A stretch of DNA of 64,000 nucleotides, from positions 434,001 to 498,000 of the forward strand of contig NZ_VOIL01000001.1 in the NCBI RefSeq assembly GCF_007994735.1, in the 5' to 3' direction. The notes under the pieces were generated by a model. The model was not told the origin of the DNA. It made no database searches and saw only the letters and a program-made list of their open reading frames with translations. A program made the translations under genes and the position numbers. Of the stretch, positions 54,565 to 62,351 are shown one piece after another. The DNA comes from Nesterenkonia populi. Its GTDB lineage: Bacteria; Actinomycetota; Actinomycetes; Actinomycetales; Micrococcaceae. How positions within the stretch are numbered: position 1 is the first letter of the stretch; every line of letters starts with the position of its first letter.

Positions 54565-55344
54565 TCAGCTGCGCCGACGCCGGCGTGCGGCCCCGCCTCC
54601 GCCGCGCTGGGACTGACGGCCTGCTCTGCTCTGCGAGGTCCTGCTCTGCGGCTTCTTGGGGGTCTTCCTCCGGCTGCTGGGGAGCTGGGTGCGGGCGGAC
54701 TGAGGTTTGCGGCCGCGGGCGATCCCGATGAACTCTTGGATCTGGTCGCTGTCCTTCTCCCGCAGCCAGGCGAGCGCGACGTCGTACCCGGGCTGGTCCT
54801 CCACGGTCCGGATGATCACGTCTTTGCGGGAGAGGGCTCGGGCCGCCGAGTTGGGGAGGAGGATCAGCCCGGCCCCGGAGGCGACGACCTCCAGGGCGAT
54901 CCGCTCATTGCGGGCGAGGTTCTCTCCGGTGCGGGGGGCGTGCGGGTCGGGGGGCTCCCCGGGAGTCATGTCTGCCGGGTCGAAGAACGTCTCCTCGGCG
55001 ATGTCCCCCCAGGGCACGGATTCCTCCGCGGCGGCGACCCAATGGTCGCGGGCGGCGCAGACCACGGGCACCTCGGTGTAGAGCACCACCCGGTGGAAGA
55101 GGCCTTGGTCCACCGGGTCGGCTCCTTGCCGGCTGCGGATGTAGGCGAGGTCCACAGTGCCGCGGGTGAGGCGAGCGAGCGCGGCGTCGGAGTCGGCGCC
55201 GCCGGCGTCGTCATAGTAGACGACGGCGAGCGGAGCTTCGGGAAACCGGGCGCGCCAGCGGCCCGCCCATTTGTCCGGTGAGGCCCCGGGGATCGCGCCG
55301 AGGGTCAGCCCCGCCTGCTCCTGGTGCTCGGCATCGTCACTCAC
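54565..55344 (-). CDS. LysR-type substrate-binding domain without DNA-binding part
   Basis: A 259-residue protein matching the effector-binding half of LysR regulators: LTLGAIPGASPDKWAGRWRA at the start, LARLTRGTVDLAYIRS, HRVVLYTEVPVVCAARDH, and VASGAGLILLPNSAARAL. The N-terminal helix-turn-helix of about 60 residues is absent and the upstream DNA does not encode it. From about residue 210 the chain becomes a basic tail rich in Arg, Lys, Ser and Gln (PSSRRKTPKKPQSRTSQSR, RRRRRS end), which could bind nucleic acid nonspecifically. Comparable orphan domains occur in other actinobacteria. Function unknown. Confidence 0.82.
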   Translation of the reverse strand: MSDDAEHQEQAGLTLGAIPGASPDKWAGRWRARFPEAPLAVVYYDDAGGADSDAALARLTRGTVDLAYIRSRQGADPVDQGLFHRVVLYTEVPVVCAARDHWVAAAEESVPWGDIAEETFFDPADMTPGEPPDPHAPRTGENLARNERIALEVVASGAGLILLPNSAARALSRKDVIIRTVEDQPGYDVALAWLREKDSDQIQEFIGIARGRKPQSARTQLPSSRRKTPKKPQSRTSQSRAGRQSQRGGGGAARRRRRS

Positions 55345-55377
55345 CCGCCCAGCCTATATAGGGGGCAGCTGGGGCGC

Positions 55378-56454
55378 TCACTGTGGGTAGTCAGTCATGA
55401 AATAGCACTGGTGGCTGTACCCCTCCCCCTCCTCCGGGCGGATGGGGGTCAGGAAGTGGTCGGTGCCCAGGTACTGGGCCATGCCGCCGTGGTAGAAGCT
55501 GTAGCCCATCACGTACTGGGCGCCCCCGGGGACGCCGCCGTAGGGGTTCTCGTGGTCGTCCTCCACCGGGTCCGGCTCGAGGCCGATCGGCGCGGAGTCA
55601 GCGGGCGCCACGGCGGCTGCGACGTCGTACATCGGCTCTCCGTGGGCGGGGACACTGCCGGGGCAGGTGCCGCCCCAGGCATGGAACGGGGAGGTGAGGA
55701 TGGGATACCACTCGCCGTCGTACTCGTGGAGCTCCACCTGCCGGTTCAGCTCGGCGTAGCCGGAGGCCTCGTCCCGGGAGGTCGCGTGCGAGGCGTCCTC
55801 GAGGGTGGGGTCGCACGCGATGCTCAGGCCCCCGTCGTAGCGGGTGCCGGTGATCCGGATGGTGTCGCCGTCCTCGATGCTGACGGAATCGACCTCGTCC
55901 CAGCAGGACTGCTCTGCGGCGAGCGGCCACTTCATCTGCTCCGGCTCGCCCCCGTCATCGGGGCCCAGCCACACGTACCAGATGGTCTCCGTCAGATCCC
56001 GGGCCTCCACAGTGAGGGGGACGACGGCGTCCTCCGCGCCGTTTCCGGTGAGGTCTGCGGTCTGAGCCTCGCCGACGCTGAATGCGCCTTCGACGCCGTC
56101 GGCATAGTCCGCGGTGCCGGCGCCGTCCTGGACGGTGACCTCTCGCGGCTCCTCCCATCCCCAGGGCGAGTAGAGCCATTCGGCGTCCTGCACGTGGGCG
56201 GCGACGTCGACGGCGTCGTCCCCAGCGTCGGGCTCCTCCTCGGACTCCTCGTCACCGTCTGGGTCGGCGCCGTCGAAGAAACCTTCGCCTTCCTCTGCCT
56301 GTTCGGCGGCGTCGGCCTCCTCGGAGGTCGGCTCCGGGGAATCCTCCGGCTCGGGTGCGGGGCCATCCTCACCGCAGGCGGAGAGGAGCAGCAGGGCGCT
56401 GAGCCCCGCGGCGGTCAGGGACGTTCGGGGTGCTGGTGCGCTGCGCCTCTCCAT
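55378..56454 (-). CDS. Secreted acidic lipoprotein of unknown function
   Basis: A 358-residue lipoprotein with a clear signal (SLTAAGLSALLLLSACGED), the lipid-modified Cys being near residue 27. A linker of about 65 residues rich in Asp, Glu, Pro and Ser follows, then a folded domain (about 95-358) with repeated Trp-containing segments (EWLYSPWGWEEP, TIWYVWLGPDDG, EYDGEWYPILTSPFHAWGG) and five Cys, suggesting a beta-rich extracellular fold with disulfides. No known family is recognised. It stands between the LysR-like gene and the dienelactone hydrolase, all on the minus strand. Confidence 0.82.
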   Translation of the reverse strand: MERRSAPAPRTSLTAAGLSALLLLSACGEDGPAPEPEDSPEPTSEEADAAEQAEEGEGFFDGADPDGDEESEEEPDAGDDAVDVAAHVQDAEWLYSPWGWEEPREVTVQDGAGTADYADGVEGAFSVGEAQTADLTGNGAEDAVVPLTVEARDLTETIWYVWLGPDDGGEPEQMKWPLAAEQSCWDEVDSVSIEDGDTIRITGTRYDGGLSIACDPTLEDASHATSRDEASGYAELNRQVELHEYDGEWYPILTSPFHAWGGTCPGSVPAHGEPMYDVAAAVAPADSAPIGLEPDPVEDDHENPYGGVPGGAQYVMGYSFYHGGMAQYLGTDHFLTPIRPEEGEGYSHQCYFMTDYPQ

Positions 56455-56498
56455 GGGGTCAGCCTAGAGAGGTTCCGGCTGGACCGTTGGAGTATTGC

Positions 56499-57209
56499 TC
56501 AGGCGACCTTCTTGCGGAGGAAGTCCACCGAGCGGTCCCAGGCGAGCTGGGCCTTCTCCGCGTCGTAGGTGCCGATGGCGTTGGTGTCGTTGTGGAAGGC
56601 GTGCCCGGCGTCGTAGTAGAAGAACTCGACCTCGGCCCCGGACTCCTCGCGGATCTGGGCCTCCTGCCGACGGGCGTCCTCCTCCGGGTACATCTGGTCC
56701 TGCTTGGCGTAGTGGCCCTGCACAGCGGCCTTCACCCCGGCGTAGGACTCAGGGACCGCCTGGCCGACCCCATAGAACGGGACGGCGGCGGAGACCTTCT
56801 CACGCTGCTGGGCGGCCAGAGCCAGCACGAACCCGCCGCCCATGCAGAAGCCGATCGCCCCCACGGTCTTGGAGGTGACGGTGTCGTGGGCGAGCAGGAA
56901 GTCGGCGGCGCCTGCGAGCTGCTCGGCGCCCTCCTCGGCGGGAAGCTTGGACATCATCTCGCCGGCCTCGTCGCCGTCGTGGGTGATCCATCCGCCGTAG
57001 AGGTCCGGGGCCAGGGCCACGAATCCTTCGACGGCGAGCCGGTCGGCGACCTCCTTGATGTGATCGGTGAGCCCCCACCACTCCTGGATGACGATCACTG
57101 CGGGGCCGGATCCCGACGGCGGGGTGGCCAGATACCCGTGGCCGGTGTCGGTGACGTCTGAGCCGGGCAGCGGAAAGGTGATGTTCTGGTGCGGAGTCTT
57201 CTCAGCCAT
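56499..57209 (-). CDS. Dienelactone hydrolase-family alpha/beta hydrolase
   Basis: A 236-residue cytoplasmic hydrolase. The nucleophile is the Cys of GAIGFCMGGGFVLALAAQ, the acid the Asp in GHYAKQDQMYP, and the base the His in YDAGHAFHND, the Cys-Asp-His triad of dienelactone hydrolases. VIVIQEWWGLTDHIKEVADR matches the family's early region. It would hydrolyse lactone or ester bonds, but no aromatic-degradation genes adjoin it. An AGGAGGC ribosome site precedes the ATG. The gene is divergent from the second Mrp-like operon. Confidence 0.92.
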   Translation of the reverse strand: MAEKTPHQNITFPLPGSDVTDTGHGYLATPPSGSGPAVIVIQEWWGLTDHIKEVADRLAVEGFVALAPDLYGGWITHDGDEAGEMMSKLPAEEGAEQLAGAADFLLAHDTVTSKTVGAIGFCMGGGFVLALAAQQREKVSAAVPFYGVGQAVPESYAGVKAAVQGHYAKQDQMYPEEDARRQEAQIREESGAEVEFFYYDAGHAFHNDTNAIGTYDAEKAQLAWDRSVDFLRKKVA

Positions 57210-57401
57210 GGGTGCCTCCTGGGTTCGACGGCGTCGTCGAAGCTCACATTACCGAGGTCAGCCGGCCCGGTGAACCGCAGGCTCGGGGTGCGATCAGCGT
57301 CTCTGTGGCCCAGCGCCGGGCGGACCTGGAAAGATGGGGTCACTTGAGAGCGTCTGACCAGGAACAATGTCCCGCCGGCTTGATCGGCATGAGGAGGGCC
57401 A

Positions 57402-57668
57402 GTGGCTGAAGCAGTGCTGACGGTGGTCTTCGCCGTGCTGCTGCTGAATCTGCTTGCCGCTCTGCTCGTCTGCGCCCGCCGCGGGATGGCGGGCAGCTGG
57501 CTGCTGGTGATCCTGCTGGCCGGCACCACCGGGGCCGCTCTCACCGGGATCCTGGCGGTGCTGTCCGACGACGGACGCCGCTTCCTCGACGTCGCCCTGG
57601 TGCTCACCGGCACTGCCGCGGTGACCGCTGCGGTGCGGGCCGCGCTGCCGCGGAGGTCCGCCGAATGA
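57402..57668 (+). CDS. MrpF-like subunit of second antiporter operon
   Basis: An 88-residue protein with three membrane helices, matching MrpF/MnhF in length and position although the sequence is divergent (ALLVCARRGMAGSWLLVILL in place of the usual GPHEADR region; RRFLDVALVLTGTAAV at the end matches the family's last helix). It begins a tight operon of seven genes. The GTG at 57402 has GAGGAGG upstream. It overlaps the next gene by four bases. Confidence 0.78.
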   Translation: MAEAVLTVVFAVLLLNLLAALLVCARRGMAGSWLLVILLAGTTGAALTGILAVLSDDGRRFLDVALVLTGTAAVTAAVRAALPRRSAE

Positions 57669-58009
57669 GCAGCGTTGTGGAGGTTTTCGGTCTGCTGCTG
57701 GCCGGAGCCGGGACCGTGTTCTTCACCGCCGGGACCGTGGGGCTGATCCGGTTCCCGGATGTGCGCAGCCGTCTGCACGCACTGACCAAGGCGGACAACT
57801 TGGGCCTGGGGCTGGTGCTGGCCGGCGTCGCGATGCTGATGGGCAGCCTGACCGCGGCGGGGGTGCTGCTGCTCACCTGGGTGCTGGCGCTGGCGGCGGC
57901 CTCTGTGTCCGCGCGGGTGCTGGGCGCCGTCGAAGCGGACAGCATTGAGCCGGGCCGCCTCGAACAGGACGGTGCTGATGCCGCTCCGGAGGAGGCGGCT
58001 GATGGCTGA
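57665..58009 (+). CDS. MrpG-like subunit of second antiporter operon
   Basis: A 114-residue protein with three membrane helices and the MrpG signature GLIRFPDVRSRLHALTKADN. It overlaps the MrpF-like gene by four bases, and its last eight bases overlap the next start. The C terminus is acidic (RLEQDGADAAPEEAADG). It should pack with the F subunit in the membrane arm of the complex. Confidence 0.88.
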   Translation: MSSVVEVFGLLLAGAGTVFFTAGTVGLIRFPDVRSRLHALTKADNLGLGLVLAGVAMLMGSLTAAGVLLLTWVLALAAASVSARVLGAVEADSIEPGRLEQDGADAAPEEAADG

Positions 58010-58976
58010 GGCTCACCTGCTCGACTGGCTTCTCGCGGCCACCGCACTTGCGGCGGCGGGCACCGCTGTGCTGCCCCGCCTGCGGATCGCTCAGGCGATG
58101 GGCTTCCTGGTGCTCGGCGTCGTCGCCTCTCTGATCTGGCTGCGGATGGGGAGCGTCGACGTGGCCCTGGCCGAGGCGGGACTCGGCGGGGGGCTGCTGG
58201 GCGCTGTGCTGGTGTACCTGGCCGCGGCGCCCAGCACCGGCACGGATGAGCGGGGCGGACCTGCCGGGGCCGGCCGGCTCCGGGCCAGGCTGAACGCCAT
58301 GTTCGGCATCATCGCGGGCGCGACCATCACGGTGGTCCTTGGTGCGGCATGGCTGCGTGCTGCGCCGGCGCTGGAGGAGACCCCGCCGGGCTGGTCAGAG
58401 CCGTTGGCTGAGCAGATGCCGGGCACCGGTGTGGAGCATGAGATCACTGGGGTGCTGCTGGCCTTCCGCGCCTATGACACCCTGCTGGAGTCCGGCGTGC
58501 TGATGCTCGCCGCGCTGGCGGCTTTGGCGCTCATGGATCCGGCGCGGCTCAGGGATCCGGCCGGCCTGCCGGAGGCGCCGCGGAACCTGGCGTGGATGGT
58601 CCGAGCGGCGGCGCCGGTGCTGCTGGTGGCGGGGCTGTGGCTGCTCTTCGCCGGCAGCTCGGACTCGGGCGGGGCGTTCCAGTCGGGCGCGCTGCTGGCG
58701 GCCCTGCTGATTCTGCTGCGGGTGGCTGGGGCGACGCTCACCCGGCTGCACTCCTACGTGCTGCGCCCGGCACTGGTGGTCGGGGTGCTGGCGTTCATCG
58801 CGGCCGGTCTTCTCGGGTATGTGCTGACGGGCGACTGGCTGGGCTGGGACCCGGCCTGGGCGTTCGGGGCGATCCTGACGGTGGAGGTGCTGCTGACAGT
58901 CGGCATCGCTGCTGGGCTGTATACGATCTTCCTCGCTCTTGAGCCTCAGGGTCAGCTTGAGGAGGTGGGAGGATGA
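58002..58976 (+). CDS. DUF4040-MbhE-like-MnhB fusion subunit
   Basis: A 324-residue membrane protein equivalent to the C-terminal part of MrpA plus MrpB. Segments in order: a DUF4040 part (RIAQAMGFLVLGVVASLIWL, SVDVALAEAGLGGGLLGAVL), an MbhE-like part (TGVLLAFRAYDTLLESGVLM) and an MnhB domain (GSSDSGGAFQSGALLAALLI, HSYVLRPALVVGV). Such splitting of MrpA away from its antiporter module resembles the small-subunit modules of Mbh-type hydrogenase and Mbx complexes. The ATG at 58002 overlaps the MrpG-like end by eight bases. It overlaps the next gene by four bases. Confidence 0.87.
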   Translation: MAEAHLLDWLLAATALAAAGTAVLPRLRIAQAMGFLVLGVVASLIWLRMGSVDVALAEAGLGGGLLGAVLVYLAAAPSTGTDERGGPAGAGRLRARLNAMFGIIAGATITVVLGAAWLRAAPALEETPPGWSEPLAEQMPGTGVEHEITGVLLAFRAYDTLLESGVLMLAALAALALMDPARLRDPAGLPEAPRNLAWMVRAAAPVLLVAGLWLLFAGSSDSGGAFQSGALLAALLILLRVAGATLTRLHSYVLRPALVVGVLAFIAAGLLGYVLTGDWLGWDPAWAFGAILTVEVLLTVGIAAGLYTIFLALEPQGQLEEVGG

Positions 58977-59254
58977 GCGCCGCTGTTCTCTATCTGCTGC
59001 TGGGCACTGCCGTGTGCGCGGCGGGGACAGTGCGGCTGCTGCTGGTGCGGGATCTGGTGGCCCGGCTGATTGCGATGAACGTGGTGGGGATCGGCTCGCT
59101 GCTGATCCTGCTGGCGATCGCCTCCCGCGCCCCGGAGGAGGCGGAGCCTGTGCTCTCGGCGCTGGTGATCACCGGGCTGGTGATCACGGTGGCGTTCACC
59201 GGGTTCGGCGCGGTGCTGATCCGCCGGATCGAAGAAGGGGGTGAGCGCGGGTGA
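58973..59254 (+). CDS. MrpC/NuoK-like subunit of second operon
   Basis: A 93-residue protein with three membrane helices related to MrpC and NuoK. Landmarks: RLLLVRDLVARLIAMNVVGI in place of the first MrpC core, and PVLSALVITGLVITVAFTGF containing the conserved AL-VITG-VI segment. It is coupled to neighbours by four-base overlaps on both sides (GTGA at the downstream end). Confidence 0.87.
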   Translation: MSAAVLYLLLGTAVCAAGTVRLLLVRDLVARLIAMNVVGIGSLLILLAIASRAPEEAEPVLSALVITGLVITVAFTGFGAVLIRRIEEGGERG

Positions 59255-60765
59255 GCGTCGATCTTCTGCTGGGCGCAGTGGTGCTGCTGCCGTTGGCGGC
59301 TGCTGGTCCGACCGCGCTGCTGGGACCCAGGGGCGGGAGCGTCACGGGGGCGGCGACGGCGCTGCTGACTGGTGCGCTGAGCCTGCTGCTGATCTTCGAG
59401 ACTGTCTCCCGCGGCGTTCAGGAGACGGCGCTGGGAGGGTATGGGGCCCCGTTGGGCATTCATCTGCGCGCGGACGGCCTGAGTGCGGTCTTCCTGGGAC
59501 TGACTGCCCTGGTCGGGGTGAGCCTGAGCGTCTTCGCCGCAGCGTCCCGGGACACCCCGCGCGGGTTCTGGCCGCTGTGGCTGGGCTGCTGGTCCGGGCT
59601 GAACGCGGTGTTCCTCTCCGGAGACCTGTTCAACACGTATGTGGGCCTGGAGCTGGTGGGTCTCACCGCTGTGGCTCTGGTGGCGCTCGGCGGACGAGGC
59701 GCGTGGGCCGCGGCGCTGCGGTACCTGTTCATCGCGGTGCTGGGCTCGCTTCTGTTCCTGGTGGGTGTGGGGCTGCTGGTCTCGGTGACAGGAACTTTGG
59801 ACATCTCTCAGACGGCGGCGGCCCTGCAGCAGCCCGGTGGGGAGCAGGAGCCGGCTCTGCTGCTGGCGGCTGGTCTGATGACGGTGGGACTGGCGCTGAA
59901 GCTGGCCCTGGTGCCGATGCACGCTTGGCTGATCAGCGCGCACTCCCAGGCGCCGGGGGCGGTGTCCCCGCTGCTGTCGGGGCTGGTGATCAAGGCTGCG
60001 CTGTTCGTCATTCTGCGGGTGTGGCTGTGGGTGCTGCCGGAGGCACAGGCTGCTGAGCCGCTGGCGTGGATTCTCGGGGCCCTGGGGGCCGCGGCGGTGA
60101 TCGGGGCGTCGCTGGTGGCGCTGCGGCAGGTGCGGCTGAAGCCGCTGATCGCCTATTCGACGGTGGCGCAGGTGGGCTACTGGTTCTTGGCGTTCCCGCT
60201 GCTGATTGAGACGATGCCGGGGCACGACGACGTCGCCCCGGGCGCCTACAGCGGAATCGTGGCGCTGGCGGTGGGCCATGGGATCGCCAAGGCAGGCCTG
60301 TTCGCCGCCGCCGGGTACTTGAAGGACACCTATGGCACGGACGAGATCGTTGAGCTTCATGGGGCGGTGCGCACGCACCCGATGGTGGTGATGAGCATGG
60401 GGCTCTCAGCGGTGGGGCTGATCGGTCTGCCGGTGTCGTTGGGGTTCGCGGGCAAGTGGCAGGTGGCCACGGCCGCGGTGGAGGCCCAGCAGTGGTGGAT
60501 TTTGGTGGTCGTGGCCGTGGGCACCGTGCTCACCGCCGGCTATTTGGTGCGCGGGATCGCCCCGCTGCTGATGCAGGAGGACCCGCACGCCGGTGATGAC
60601 GACCTCAGCAGCGATGACACCACCGAGGGTCCCACGGTGAAGACCTCCCGGAACTTCACCTCCGTTCCGGGCATGGCTGTTCTCGCGCTGGGCTCGGCGA
60701 CGATCCTCACGGGATTCTTGCCGGCGTGGCTCGCCGATGTGCTGGAGGTGGGCGCCCCGTGGTGA
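59251..60765 (+). CDS. MrpD/NuoM-like antiporter subunit, first of three
   Basis: A 504-residue NuoM/N-like subunit with about 14 helices. The key residues are kept: helix-5 Glu in LFNTYVGLELVGLTAVAL, helix-7 Lys in LALKLALVPMHAWLI, helix-8 Lys in SGLVIKAALFVILRV, and helix-12 Lys in GFAGKWQVATAAV. A charged cytoplasmic insertion (about 443-465) precedes the final helix. The start is GTG at 59251 and the stop overlaps the next GTG by four bases. It probably moves protons or cations across the membrane. Confidence 0.92.
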   Translation: MSVDLLLGAVVLLPLAAAGPTALLGPRGGSVTGAATALLTGALSLLLIFETVSRGVQETALGGYGAPLGIHLRADGLSAVFLGLTALVGVSLSVFAAASRDTPRGFWPLWLGCWSGLNAVFLSGDLFNTYVGLELVGLTAVALVALGGRGAWAAALRYLFIAVLGSLLFLVGVGLLVSVTGTLDISQTAAALQQPGGEQEPALLLAAGLMTVGLALKLALVPMHAWLISAHSQAPGAVSPLLSGLVIKAALFVILRVWLWVLPEAQAAEPLAWILGALGAAAVIGASLVALRQVRLKPLIAYSTVAQVGYWFLAFPLLIETMPGHDDVAPGAYSGIVALAVGHGIAKAGLFAAAGYLKDTYGTDEIVELHGAVRTHPMVVMSMGLSAVGLIGLPVSLGFAGKWQVATAAVEAQQWWILVVVAVGTVLTAGYLVRGIAPLLMQEDPHAGDDDLSSDDTTEGPTVKTSRNFTSVPGMAVLALGSATILTGFLPAWLADVLEVGAPW

Positions 60766-62351
60766 ACGATGTGACGAGCAGCCAGCTGCTGCTCACAGCG
60801 ATCCCTGTGGTCATGGTGGCGCTGTCCTTGGCGGCAGCGACCATGATCTTCCCGTTGGGGGAGCATCAGGTGCGGCTGCGGTCTTCGATCAACTTGGTCG
60901 CTGCCGGGGTGAAGGTGCTGCTGATTGCCGCATTGGTGCCCGGGGTGATCGCGGAGGGTCTGCGGCCGGAGTTCGCCATGCCGTTCCTGCCGACCCCGGG
61001 CGGCGAGCCCATCGAGCTGGTGCTGCGGGTGGATCCTCTGGCGCTGCTGTTCGCCGGACTCTCAGCGATTCTGTGGCTGCTGACCACCATCTACGCGATC
61101 GGCTACCTGGAGGGCAAGCCGAACCGGTCCCGGTTCTTCGGGTTCTTCAGCCTGTGCGTGACGGCGACTGTGGGGCTGAGCTTCTCCGGGAACCTGATCA
61201 CGTTCCTGGTGTTCTACGAGCTGCTGACGCTGACGACCTACCCCTTGGTGGCGCATTGGGGGGACGAGAAGTCGCTGAGGGCGTCGAAGACGTATCTGCG
61301 GTATGCCTTGGGCGGAGGGGTCGCGGTGCTGATCGGGGTGGTCTGGCTGACCATGGAGGTCGGCCCGGTGGACTTCGCGGAGGGCGGGGCCGCCAGTGTC
61401 GCTGATCTCGCCTCCGCCAGCCCGGGGACCGCCGTCATGATCTTTGCGCTGCTGGTGGGCGGCATGGGGGTGAAGTCTGCCCTGGTTCCCCTGCATTCCT
61501 GGCTGCCGGCCGCGATGGTGGCCCCTGCTCCGGTCTCGGCGCTGCTGCATGCGGTGGCGGTGGTGAAGGCGGGCGTGTTCGGGATCGTGCGCGTGGTCGA
61601 CGATGTCTTCGGCGTCCAGGCGGCCCAGGAGCTGGGTGTGCTGACGCCGCTGCTGGTGGTGGCGGCCATCACGGTGCTCTACGGCTCGTATCAGGCGCTT
61701 CGGGCGGATGAGCTCAAACGTCGTCTGGCGTTCTCCACCGTCTCGCAGGTCAGCTATGTGGTGCTGGGGGTGGCGATGTTCTCCATGGCGGGCACGGCGG
61801 GGGGCATCGCGCACTTGGTGCATCAGGGGATTATGAAGATCACCCTGTTCTTCTGCGCGGGCCTGTTCGCTGAGGCGATGGGCGCGCATAAGATCAGCGA
61901 CCTGCAGGGTGCTGGCCGGCGCATGCCGTGGACGTCGGCGGCCTTCACGGTGGGGGCCTTCGGGATGATCGGTCTTCCGCCGACGGCCGGGTTCATCTCC
62001 AAGTGGCAGCTGGGCCTGGGGGCGCTGGACTCTCCGCATCCGTGGGTGCTGTGGGTTCTGGTGGCCTCTTCGATGCTCAACGCCGCGTACTTCTTGCCGG
62101 TGGTATTCCGGATCTGGTTCTCTGAGCCGTCCCCGGATACCGGGTGGGCGCCCAGCGGCGGCCGCAAGGAAGGGGATGATGTTCACCCAGCAGAGGCGGA
62201 CTCTGCTGGACCGGCGGTGCATGAGCCGAAGGCGCTTCTGGTGCCTGCGCTGTGCACTGCCGCCTTCACGGTGGCGGTGGGGCTGGGGGCTTCGTTGGTG
62301 TTCTCGCCCTTGGAGGTTTCCCGGTTCATCGCTGAGGGGGTGTTCGGCTGA
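60762..62351 (+). CDS. MrpD/NuoL-like antiporter subunit, second of three
   Basis: A 529-residue proton-channel-type subunit. The helix-5 Glu (LITFLVFYELLTLTTYPLV), helix-7 Lys (GMGVKSALVPLHSWLP), helix-8 Lys (AVAVVKAGVFGIVRV) and helix-12 Lys (GFISKWQLGLGAL) are all present, so it looks functional. The early region (RVDPLALLFAGLSAILWLLT, IYAIGYLEGKPNRSRFFGFF) resembles NuoL/MrpA more than MrpD. The GTG at 60762 overlaps the previous stop by four bases, which decides the start over the longer upstream frame. The last base is shared with the next ATG. Confidence 0.92.
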   Translation: MNDVTSSQLLLTAIPVVMVALSLAAATMIFPLGEHQVRLRSSINLVAAGVKVLLIAALVPGVIAEGLRPEFAMPFLPTPGGEPIELVLRVDPLALLFAGLSAILWLLTTIYAIGYLEGKPNRSRFFGFFSLCVTATVGLSFSGNLITFLVFYELLTLTTYPLVAHWGDEKSLRASKTYLRYALGGGVAVLIGVVWLTMEVGPVDFAEGGAASVADLASASPGTAVMIFALLVGGMGVKSALVPLHSWLPAAMVAPAPVSALLHAVAVVKAGVFGIVRVVDDVFGVQAAQELGVLTPLLVVAAITVLYGSYQALRADELKRRLAFSTVSQVSYVVLGVAMFSMAGTAGGIAHLVHQGIMKITLFFCAGLFAEAMGAHKISDLQGAGRRMPWTSAAFTVGAFGMIGLPPTAGFISKWQLGLGALDSPHPWVLWVLVASSMLNAAYFLPVVFRIWFSEPSPDTGWAPSGGRKEGDDVHPAEADSAGPAVHEPKALLVPALCTAAFTVAVGLGASLVFSPLEVSRFIAEGVFG

